From the NCBI GenBank assembly GCA_963735495.1, contig CAVTLG010000009.1, positions 992,001 to 1,056,000 on the forward strand: a DNA stretch of 64,000 nucleotides. Reading direction: 5' to 3'. How positions within the stretch are numbered: the first letter of the stretch is position 1; the number at the start of each line of letters is the position of its first letter. This document shows, piece by piece, positions 44,749 to 52,060 of the stretch. A model generated the notes under the pieces. The model was not told where the DNA came from, ran no database searches, and saw nothing but the letters and a program-made list of their open reading frames with translations. Position numbers and translations under genes: made by a program. This stretch comes from CAVTLG01 sp963735495 (lineage in GTDB: Bacteria > Chloroflexota > Ktedonobacteria > Ktedonobacterales > Ktedonobacteraceae).

Positions 44749-45567
44749 TTGCAACTCACAAGTATACACGATATTACCACGCGACATCGGCATATCTTTC
44801 TTTCACCGCATTTTGATGATGTTGTCTACTCCTGTGGTGGAACATTAGGCGTCCAGGTCAGTTCTGGATTGCGCCCACTGGTTATTACTATTTTTGCGGG
44901 GACGCCTGCTGCCGACCAGCCACTCAGCCCGTACGCCTTGCAGGTGATGAGCCACATGGGAAACGACAGTACACAGAGTGCCCGTGCCCTTGGAGAAAGA
45001 AGGCGCAAAGAGGATAGCACCGCACTTGACTATCTCCAATGTGACTATCTCTGGCTTGACTATCCCGAGGCTATCTACCGTGGCAATCCAGCATACTATA
45101 CCCGACATGAACAACTGATCGGAGGTGATGTTCACCCAGCCGATCAAGTGATTGACAGGCAACTCGCCCAGACGCTGCTGGAATTACAGGCCCGCCTCCC
45201 AGATGCTGCCTGGTATGCCCCACTGGGCATTGGTCGCCACGTCGATCACCAGATCGTCTGTTCGGCAGCGGATCGGCTCGTCCAGCGTGGAGCAAAGGTC
45301 TACTACTATGAAGACTTCCCCTATGTCGTCCGCCAGCCGGATGCCCTCCAGCAACGCCTGGAAGCGCTAGGCACATCGTTTGAGCCAACGCTCGTCGAGA
45401 TGTCAGAAATGTTGCCTGCGCGGATAGAAGCGGCAGAGATGTATGCTTCCCAGTTAGACTCGAACTTCGGGAATGCAGAGGCACTCCACAAGGCCATAGA
45501 ACACTATACGTATAGCATCCGCCCCGTAGAGACCGTACGACTTGAACGCTACTGGATCGCCAGTTAA
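44749..45567 (+). CDS. PIG-L-family deacetylase
   Basis: This 272-aa zinc-dependent deacetylase belongs to the LmbE/PIG-L family (GlcNAc-PI, MshB and BshB-type N-deacetylases). The metal motif SPHFDDVVYSCGG at about 19-31 (His-Pro-x-Asp-Asp class) and the second metal motif IGRHVDHQIV at about 162-171 are intact. Members remove acetyl groups from N-acetylglucosamine conjugates, including bacillithiol or mycothiol precursors and antibiotics. No signal peptide is seen. The TTG start at 44749 lies 9 nt after GGAGG and no better start exists. The substrate is not decidable, since the neighbours (a kinase gene downstream) give no pathway. Confidence 0.85.
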   Translation: MQLTSIHDITTRHRHIFLSPHFDDVVYSCGGTLGVQVSSGLRPLVITIFAGTPAADQPLSPYALQVMSHMGNDSTQSARALGERRRKEDSTALDYLQCDYLWLDYPEAIYRGNPAYYTRHEQLIGGDVHPADQVIDRQLAQTLLELQARLPDAAWYAPLGIGRHVDHQIVCSAADRLVQRGAKVYYYEDFPYVVRQPDALQQRLEALGTSFEPTLVEMSEMLPARIEAAEMYASQLDSNFGNAEALHKAIEHYTYSIRPVETVRLERYWIAS

Positions 45568-45746
45568 ACATGAGAGGCCAACAGAGCCTTGCGATGCAGT
45601 CAGAAGCGCCGCTGTGTATGCTACCTCCGGCTCATCTGGCTGCCAGAACATACTCACGTGTAGTGGATGGTGTGGGTTGCGCCGCGCAAAAGGGTTCCCT
45701 ATGCAGAGCAAAACAAGCAGGCTGGGAAAAAGTAGGAGTGAGGTTG

Positions 45747-47549
45747 ATGAAGGGGATAGAAGGCTCAAAGCTAGGACGGTATGAATTGCGCTGCCGTGTA
45801 GCCCAGGGCGGTATGTCAGAAGTCTACCTGGGATATGATCATCGCGTACGACGATGGGTTGCAGTGAAAGTACTCTATGGCAGTGATGAACCTTTTGTAC
45901 GCAGGTTCGAGCGTGAAGCATTGGCGGTTGGAGCACTCTCCCATGAACACATCCTTCCCCTCTACGACTTCGGCGAACAACGACCATGGTACTATCTGGT
46001 GATGCCCTATGTTGAAGGTGGAACGTTGCGCGATTATCTACACAAACGGGGACGTCTCACTCTGGAAGAAGCTGGCAGCTTTCTTGAACAGATAGCTGCG
46101 GCTTTACAACACGCACACGACCATGGCGTTATCCACCGAGATGTCAAGCCATCGAATATTTTGCTGCGCCCGGATGGTCACGCGTACCTCGTCGATTTTG
46201 GCCTTGCCAGGGCCAAAATCGAGGCTGGGTCATTCAGCCGTACTGGGGCCATGGCTGGCACACCAGAATACATGGCCCCAGAGCAGTCAAGTGGTATCAA
46301 TGATTACCGCAGTGATATCTACTCGCTGGGCATTATCCTCTATCAAATGTTGATAGGGCATGTGCCTTTTACCGGCGATTCGCCAGTTGCGGTTTCTATC
46401 AAGCACCTACAAACCACGCCACCTGCGCCACGATCACTCAATACGGATATTTCCCAGGCAGTTGAAGACGTGATCCTCAAAGCTCTAGCAAAGAATCCCG
46501 ACGAGCGTTACCAGGAAGTAACAGCTCTTGCTACCGCCTATCGCCATGCATTGGGACAGGAACTTGTCGCCAGACACGGGAAGGAACATCTCCTCACAAC
46601 TGAGGCGGAGGCCACAAAAAGTGCTCTGGAAGGAGAGAAACGTCCTACCCATGCTGTTGCAACCGCCCCCTTTAGAAAAACGCAGCTCTTCCCACTCGGA
46701 TATGAGACATCGTTGCTGCCGATTGTATCAGGAGCCTACCGCAGGAGGAAGCGTGTGCGCTTGCAGATTATTGCCCTCTGCTGTCTCCTCATCGCGATCT
46801 CGGTTATCCCACTAGGCCGGTTCTGGCCGCTCGCCAGGAGTGTACAACTGCACCCACCGCTATCCAGTTTGCCCACGCGGACAAAAACGCACCAGGCCGC
46901 AACGGCAACGGCGCTCGCTCTCATGCATGTGCAGGCAACATTAGCCGCCGAGGCGCGCGTCCAGGCCTCTACAGGCATTACGTCAGCGATAGGTGGGGGA
47001 AACATACTCTACTATGATGCCATGACCAGCAGTGGCGGTGGTTGGATCGATGACGGCAAACAATGCACATTTTCTCCGCAAGGCTACCGTGTCTCACTGA
47101 GCTTACCACACGCCCTGGCCTGGTGCTATAGCAATCAACAACAATTTGCGGATGTCATCATCACGGCGCAAGTCCGGTTATTACAGGGAGATTTCTGTGG
47201 TCTGGTCTTTCGTCTCAACCCGTACGCCAAAGCTTTCTATGTCCTGGAACTCAATAGTCACGAGCAATATCGCTTCCAGCGTGTATCTGGTAGCAATCCA
47301 GGTGCATGGCTCACACTCATCGACTGGACCAGTTCCAGCGCCATTCAGCCTGGCTACGGACAGACAAATGTCTTTCTGGTCGTCGCGTCCAAAACGCATT
47401 TTCGTTTCTATATCAATCAGCAACTGATTGTCGCCACCATTACTGATGGTACCTATAGTACAGGTTTGCTTGGCCTGTTGGTAGGGGAAGATGGTAGCGC
47501 TGGCGCAGTGGCTCTTTTCAGCCACGTTGGGGTTTTTCAAGCGTCATGA
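45747..47549 (+). CDS. Membrane Ser/Thr protein kinase with an extracytoplasmic concanavalin-like domain
   Basis: This is a 600-aa receptor-type kinase. The cytoplasmic Hanks kinase spans about 10-275 (VAQGGMSEVYLG, Lys41 in VAVKVL, HRDVKPSN with Asp132, DFGLAR with Asp150, GTPEYMAPEQ), followed by a juxtamembrane linker to about 325. One transmembrane helix spans about 328-350 (QIIALCCLLIAISVIPLG). The Ala/Thr-rich outer linker leads to a beta-rich domain at about 405-600 (LYYDAMTSSGGGWIDDG ... FCGLVFRLNPYAKAFYVLEL ... NVFLVVASKTHFRFYINQQLI) resembling the LamG/DUF1080 class of glycan-binding folds. The start at 45747 follows GGAGTGAGG. It may sense wall or exopolysaccharide ligands. Confidence 0.82.
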   Translation: MKGIEGSKLGRYELRCRVAQGGMSEVYLGYDHRVRRWVAVKVLYGSDEPFVRRFEREALAVGALSHEHILPLYDFGEQRPWYYLVMPYVEGGTLRDYLHKRGRLTLEEAGSFLEQIAAALQHAHDHGVIHRDVKPSNILLRPDGHAYLVDFGLARAKIEAGSFSRTGAMAGTPEYMAPEQSSGINDYRSDIYSLGIILYQMLIGHVPFTGDSPVAVSIKHLQTTPPAPRSLNTDISQAVEDVILKALAKNPDERYQEVTALATAYRHALGQELVARHGKEHLLTTEAEATKSALEGEKRPTHAVATAPFRKTQLFPLGYETSLLPIVSGAYRRRKRVRLQIIALCCLLIAISVIPLGRFWPLARSVQLHPPLSSLPTRTKTHQAATATALALMHVQATLAAEARVQASTGITSAIGGGNILYYDAMTSSGGGWIDDGKQCTFSPQGYRVSLSLPHALAWCYSNQQQFADVIITAQVRLLQGDFCGLVFRLNPYAKAFYVLELNSHEQYRFQRVSGSNPGAWLTLIDWTSSSAIQPGYGQTNVFLVVASKTHFRFYINQQLIVATITDGTYSTGLLGLLVGEDGSAGAVALFSHVGVFQAS

Positions 47550-47641
47550 AATACATCGGAGAGCTATTGTGTTCTTTTAGTTAGATAGAGCAAGAGCGGG
47601 AGAGTTCCAGGGAGGTCTCTATACATACCACGAATTTTACC

Positions 47642-48160
47642 GTGCCGCCAGATGGTGAAACATCTGCGCATAGCGTTTACCTCGCATTAGGATCAAATAT
47701 GGGAGATCGCTACAGGAATCTCGTGATGGCCGTGCAGCTGCTCAATGATAGCGTGACCATGTGCGCCGTCTCTTCGGTGTATGAAACCGAACCCGTTGGC
47801 TACACTGACCAACCCCGCTTCCTGAATATCGTCTGTGGTGGCAAAACGGGACTTTCCGCGTTGGATCTCCTGGCTCATGCGCAAGCTATCGAAGGAGCGT
47901 TGGGACGGCAACCAACGTTTCGCAATGGTCCACGCACTATCGATATCGATCTGCTCCTGTATGACGATCTGCACATCGCGCAAGAGGATCTGTTGATCCC
48001 TCATCCCAGGATGACAGAACGTGCCTTTGTGTTGGTACCACTGGCAGAAATTGCTCCGACCATCATTGTGCCTGGCGAGGGCAAAACCGTCCAGGAACTC
48101 TTGCGGGCCATTTCTCAGGCTGGCGTTGTCTGCTACGGTCCATTGAAAAGAGAGACATGA
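47642..48160 (+). CDS. folK: 2-amino-4-hydroxy-6-hydroxymethyldihydropteridine pyrophosphokinase
   Basis: This 172-aa HPPK transfers pyrophosphate from ATP to 6-hydroxymethyl-dihydropterin in folate synthesis. It has VYLALGSNMGDR at the start, SSVYETEPVGYTDQPRFLN, and the catalytic NGPRTIDIDLLLYDD with its two metal-binding Asp, then LLIPHPRMTERAFVLVPLAEIAP. It begins at GTG 47642 with only a modest upstream ribosome site. Other folate genes are not nearby. It is followed after about 130 nt by rsfS and may share a transcript. Confidence 0.93.
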   Translation: MPPDGETSAHSVYLALGSNMGDRYRNLVMAVQLLNDSVTMCAVSSVYETEPVGYTDQPRFLNIVCGGKTGLSALDLLAHAQAIEGALGRQPTFRNGPRTIDIDLLLYDDLHIAQEDLLIPHPRMTERAFVLVPLAEIAPTIIVPGEGKTVQELLRAISQAGVVCYGPLKRET

Positions 48161-48294
48161 CCAGTGGGTATTACCCCCTTAACAAGTGGAGGGTACTCAT
48201 GCTATAATGCGGATACGACATTTGTAACCGATTGTTATGGACAATCCATAGCACGTCATCTAAGATGTGTGACGTACAAAAGCAGGGAGCATTC

Positions 48295-48654
48295 GTGGAG
48301 GAAGTTCTGCTAGATACAGCCCAATTTGCAAGAGCAGCAGTTGATAGCGCCGCGGACAAAAAAGCATCTGATGTCCTTTTACTGGATATTCGTGATGTAA
48401 CGGTGATTGCCGACTACTTTGTCATCTGTAGTGGCACGAATAATCGCCAGATTCAAGCTATTGCTGATGCAATTGATGAAGAATTAACACAACAAGGAAT
48501 CCCATTGCTTCACCGTGAAGGCAGTGCCGATACCGGATGGATCTTATTGGATTTTGGGAGTGTGATTGTCCATGTCTTTGGGCCGAAAGAGCGTGAATAT
48601 TACCGTCTTGAACGCCTCTGGAGTGGAGCAAAGACAGTGGTATATCTGCAATGA
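48295..48654 (+). CDS. rsfS: Ribosomal silencing factor RsfS
   Basis: This 119-aa protein of the RsfS/Iojap/YbeB family binds ribosomal protein uL14 and blocks subunit joining when nutrients are low. The full core is present: ARAAVDSAADKKASDVLLLDIRDVTVIADYFVICSGTNNRQIQAIADAI, GWILLDFGSVIVHVF and REYYRLERLWSGA. GTG 48295 is chosen because AGGGAG lies 6 nt upstream and the length then fits the family. An ATG at 48265 would add 10 residues without a ribosome site. It is followed by a small membrane gene after 19 nt. Confidence 0.93.
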   Translation: MEEVLLDTAQFARAAVDSAADKKASDVLLLDIRDVTVIADYFVICSGTNNRQIQAIADAIDEELTQQGIPLLHREGSADTGWILLDFGSVIVHVFGPKEREYYRLERLWSGAKTVVYLQ

Positions 48655-48673
48655 GAGAGAAAAGGTGACAAAG

Positions 48674-48856
48674 ATGACATTTTTTCGGAACCGTAAGTTC
48701 TTACAAGGAATTGCGATTGGTGGTATCTGCGGCATTATTATTGGCTCCGTTCTTGCTTTTACGCTAGGTGAGAGCAGCATAGGGGCACTGCGCCGACTTC
48801 TGCGAGAGAGGTTTCCCGGTCGACGCGAAGCGCCATTCAAATACCTTTCGCAATAA
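48674..48856 (+). CDS. Small single-pass membrane protein, 60 aa
   Basis: The protein is MTFFRNRKFLQGIAIGG onward, with one Gly/Ile-rich helix (about 10-32) followed by a basic, Arg-rich amphipathic tail (ALRRLLRERFPGRREAP). It starts at 48674 with AAAGGTG 7 nt upstream, 19 nt after rsfS, so it is probably cotranscribed. YtxH-type stress proteins have a similar beginning, but the short length and lack of a coiled coil prevent assignment. Confidence 0.6.
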   Translation: MTFFRNRKFLQGIAIGGICGIIIGSVLAFTLGESSIGALRRLLRERFPGRREAPFKYLSQ

Positions 48857-48977
48857 TGTCTGTTTGCAGCGAACGCAAAGAGACAGTGCGCGCGAAGCAT
48901 GCAAAAAAACGGTCACTGTAGGCGGCACGTTCACAAGAGGTTGATATCGAGGGGCATCGGGCTAAAGGGGTGGTCAA

Positions 48978-49919
48978 GTGCGGTATGTGATGGTAGTGTG
49001 TGTTATCTTCCTTGCATTGAGCGTGGCGCTTTTTTACGCCAATGCGGCATCGGTGCATGGATGCGCTCCTGTTGTGCCTCCCGCCGTAGCGGGAACGCTG
49101 GAACAACCGCCGGCAGAGGAGAATCTGCTCTTTATTAACGAAGTTCTGCTGGCTCCTCATACAGAATGGGCCTGTCCGTCAGCTACGTCGCCAGCGGTAG
49201 ATAATTGGATCGAACTGTATAACCCACAGAATCAGGCCTTCGATCTCTATACAGCCCATATGAGTTTCGACAATGGACCAAATACACCACTCTTTTACTT
49301 TCCCTTTGGGTCGGCTATCGCAGCGCATGGTTTTCTCGTGCTCTTTCCGGCTGTTAGTACCGTTCCGATCTTGCCTGAAACGGGACCGTTGACATTGCGG
49401 TTGCTCCTCTCTGGTACGGTCATCGACCAGGTTGTTGTTCCACCGCTGGCTGTAGACACGTCCTATGCCCGTGTCCCTGATGGCAGTGTGAATTGGCAGG
49501 TCAGCAACGCTCCCACTATCGCTGCCAGCAACGATCCTCCTCAGGCAACAGCAACCAGTAGCACGCGGACGAAGGTAAAGGTAAAGAGCACGAAAAAAGG
49601 GGGAACAGGAAACACGAACAATGGGGTAAATAGCGCTCCAGGAAGCGTGGTCAGAGGTACAACATCCACAGGAACCGCTGGTTCAGCAACGCCGGGAAAT
49701 CGCACAGCAGTACCCTGGACTCGTCTACAGTTTCCTACACAAATGCCATCTGCGACAGATAGCACAGTTTCGCAAATGCCACCTGTCGCGGATGACCAAC
49801 CCGTCACTCCTGCGCAAAATGGGGTTGAGACGGATCTCCCCCGCGATGTGCTGCTGACGGGTCTGGTCATCGGGCTAGCGCTCGTCCTTCTCTGGTGCAA
49901 ACGCCGTTTCCTGAGGTGA
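48978..49919 (+). CDS. Lamin-tail-domain surface protein with C-terminal membrane anchor
   Basis: This is a 313-aa exported protein. A signal sequence (about 1-24, VMVVCVIFLALSVALFYANAAS) is followed by a lamin-tail (LTD) domain at about 45-175: LFINEVLLAP, DNWIELYNPQNQAFDLY, HGFLVLFP and SYARVPDGSVNW. A long Ser/Thr/Gly/Asn-rich linker (about 180-285) is probably extended and possibly glycosylated. The last helix (about 291-306, VLLTGLVIGLALVLLW) is capped by CKRRFLR, an arrangement like sortase/archaeosortase-type sorting signals. The start GTG 48978 follows AAGGGG. LTD domains in bacteria occur on surface and calcium-dependent adhesion or nuclease proteins. The role here is unknown. Confidence 0.75.
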   Translation: MRYVMVVCVIFLALSVALFYANAASVHGCAPVVPPAVAGTLEQPPAEENLLFINEVLLAPHTEWACPSATSPAVDNWIELYNPQNQAFDLYTAHMSFDNGPNTPLFYFPFGSAIAAHGFLVLFPAVSTVPILPETGPLTLRLLLSGTVIDQVVVPPLAVDTSYARVPDGSVNWQVSNAPTIAASNDPPQATATSSTRTKVKVKSTKKGGTGNTNNGVNSAPGSVVRGTTSTGTAGSATPGNRTAVPWTRLQFPTQMPSATDSTVSQMPPVADDQPVTPAQNGVETDLPRDVLLTGLVIGLALVLLWCKRRFLR

Positions 49920-49980
49920 AAGAGGCCATTCATTTTCAGGTATAAACTGTATTTAGAGCACCCGAAAACGAATGGCCTCC
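49920..49980. terminator. Terminator after the lamin-tail gene
   Basis: A long imperfect stem (GAGGCCATTC-TTTTC with GAAAA-GAATGGCCTC) spans about 49922-49979 directly after the stop. It faces the convergent lectin gene and may serve both. Confidence 0.6.
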
Positions 49981-50055
49981 AACAGAAGGGACGATCTGGT
50001 ACGTCGTTGCTGAGAGAAAGATCGATGAGCCGCCTTCTTTCCTACAAAGCTGCGC

Positions 50056-50589
50056 CTAACACTTACCGCTCGTGTTTGATGCCCAGATCGCCTTGTCGCT
50101 ACTGTTGTAGATCACCAGGTTGGCATCCCCTTGCAGAACAAGCTTTGCGGCACTTTTATTATTCGTCCCTGACGCCCACCCTACTTCTGTGATAAAAGTG
50201 CCGAGGCTGGGATTAACAAGATCATAGTAGAGTACGAAATTTCCGTCTCCTTGAAATGAAACATGGTCAGGGATGATATCACTCAAACTGGTATTGGTTT
50301 TGGTAGACCACAGTGGTGTACTACCATTGCAATACAGAACAAAATTGTTATCATTTTGATAGAGCAGCTCCAGCGTATTGTCATTGCATGATGTCGTAGA
50401 GCTATGGCTACCATCATACCAGGTTTTCCCTCCAGATGAGGTAGTCCAGGTAATCCCCGGACAACTGACGGCTGCGCGAGCAGTGGCTGCGTGCGCGCTT
50501 CCCACTGGGGAGAGCGGGATAAAGAAAGCGCCAGCGAGACACACCCCCAATGCGACAACAAGGGCACATGTTAACAAAGGCTGTTTCAT
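50056..50589 (-). CDS. Secreted bulb-type (mannose-binding) lectin domain protein
   Basis: This 177-aa protein has a clear Sec signal peptide (about 1-35, positively charged start then a long hydrophobic core, with cleavage near SAHAA). The single bulb-lectin domain follows, with three QxDxNxVxY-type sugar sites: YQNDNNFVLY, FQGDGNFVLY and LQGDANLVIY. All are close to consensus, so mannose binding is plausible. Two cysteines in the N-terminal part and one at the very end (SGKC) could form disulphides. It starts at 50589 behind AAAGGAACC. Bacterial members act as bacteriocins of the LlpA type or as surface adhesins, and this one-domain form is shorter than LlpA. Confidence 0.82.
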   Translation of the reverse strand: MKQPLLTCALVVALGVCLAGAFFIPLSPVGSAHAATARAAVSCPGITWTTSSGGKTWYDGSHSSTTSCNDNTLELLYQNDNNFVLYCNGSTPLWSTKTNTSLSDIIPDHVSFQGDGNFVLYYDLVNPSLGTFITEVGWASGTNNKSAAKLVLQGDANLVIYNSSDKAIWASNTSGKC

Positions 50590-51035
50590 TGATTAAAGGT
50601 TCCTTTCTTAATACGGACTGGATTTGGCGAACAGGAAGAACGGTTCCTCCTCTCCACCAACTTTCGATATGACGGAGAAAGCCGCGTAGCGGGATAGCGA
50701 GAATGGCTACCGGCCCTGCCAGGATCTCTGGATAAGATTTGCTACAGCTCTCATGTTTTTGCTGTGTGTTGTTTTAGTGGCAAGCGCTATCATCTGACCT
50801 GGGTGAAGGTGCTTTCTTTCGCACATGGAGTTGTGAGAGGGATGTGAGAAGTGAAGATGGCGTTGTGATCGCCCTGTGAACACTGTGCGGTATGTTCTTT
50901 GATAGAGCAATGCGTAAGTTCTTAGACTGTCAGAAACGAGGCGAGCGCCTCTACCCTGCGGGTCATCTGACGGAGAAGAGGAAGCCGGTGAGTTTCCCGG
51001 CAGGAATGTTGCTCCTATTCAAAGGAGGGCTTTCG
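50590..51035. other. Intergenic region between divergent lectin and UspA genes
   Basis: About 445 bases. It contains GA-rich tracts and TGTGA/GTGAA-like words around 50830-50890, but no promoter or structure that I can support firmly. The open frame from 50892 merely extends the UspA gene upstream. Confidence 0.3.
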
Positions 51036-52046
51036 ATGTTTCAAACCATACTTGTCCCACTTGATGGCTCCTCCAGAGCCGAATATGCTCTCCCCGTGGC
51101 GGCACAACTTGCCCGTCACACTGGTAAGATGATCGTTCTGGTCCGTGTGGTGAGTTTTGCTACTGAGTATTGGCCTGCAGTTCCCTCTCCCGCGCCGCTG
51201 ATGCAATCAGTTGTTGATGGAGAACTGCAAGCATCTGCCACCTATCTGAAAAACGTTGCCTCTTCTGCTGAACTGACAGGGATTGAGGTCATGACAACAG
51301 CGCGCTACGGTGTTGTCGCTCCGGTCATTCTGGCTACGGCTACTGAATACCATGCAGATCTCATCGTCATGTGCAGTCATGGACATACAGGTGTGGCGCA
51401 TGTACTCATGGGAAGTGTGGCCGAGAAAGTCGCACGGCATGCCTCTATGCCCGTTCTGGTCGTACGTGAAAAAGCAGAGGTAAGCGCTGAAATCTCTCAG
51501 CCATTACGTATACTGGTTCCCCTGGATGGCTCTGCCTATGCCAGGGCTGCGCTTGAACCGGCGGCTGCCTTACTCTCTGCTCTGGCAGCACCTGGACAGC
51601 AAGCAGCCATCCATCTGGTCCGGGTCATTGAGCCTGCGGCTGATCAGACAGATGAGGCACAGGTGGCGCAACGCAGGAGTCTATCCAGAGCGAAGCACTA
51701 CTTGAGCCAGACGACAGACCTGATACGGGATGGCTACGTTGCCTCCGTCGTTGCAAAACAGCATATACTGGTGAACTGGTCTGTGGCACTTGATACTGAT
51801 CGTGCGAGAGCGATTGTACGTGTGGCCGAAAATGGTGAGGATATGCAAGGCGTGGGTGCGTTTGGTGGATGCGATTTGATTGCCATGGCGACCCATGGTC
51901 GGGGAGGACTACAACGCTGGGCCATGGGCAGTGCCACTGAGCGTGTCTTGCACATGACCAAACGTCCACTGCTGATCGTCCGACCGGCGGAAGTGATAGA
52001 GAAGCAAGAACTTTCCTTAGAAGGGAAAGAGCAGAGTATCAAGTAA
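51036..52046 (+). CDS. Tandem universal stress protein (UspA-UspA)
   Basis: This 336-aa cytoplasmic protein has two Usp domains: FQTILVPLDGSSRAEYALPVAAQLA to about 150, and LRILVPLDGSAYARAALEPAAALL to the end. Each has the ATP-binding glycine motif. The first reads MCSHGHTGVAHVLMGSVAEKVARHASMPVLVVR and the second MATHGRGGLQRWAMGSATERVLHMTKRPLLIVR, both matching G-x2-G-x9-G-(S/T). It is therefore probably an ATP-binding Usp, active in stress survival. The start at 51036 follows AAAGGAGGG. It is convergent with the acu fusion gene, with only 14 nt between the stops. Confidence 0.9.
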   Translation: MFQTILVPLDGSSRAEYALPVAAQLARHTGKMIVLVRVVSFATEYWPAVPSPAPLMQSVVDGELQASATYLKNVASSAELTGIEVMTTARYGVVAPVILATATEYHADLIVMCSHGHTGVAHVLMGSVAEKVARHASMPVLVVREKAEVSAEISQPLRILVPLDGSAYARAALEPAAALLSALAAPGQQAAIHLVRVIEPAADQTDEAQVAQRRSLSRAKHYLSQTTDLIRDGYVASVVAKQHILVNWSVALDTDRARAIVRVAENGEDMQGVGAFGGCDLIAMATHGRGGLQRWAMGSATERVLHMTKRPLLIVRPAEVIEKQELSLEGKEQSIK

Positions 52047-52060
52047 AGGACTCCAATCTC

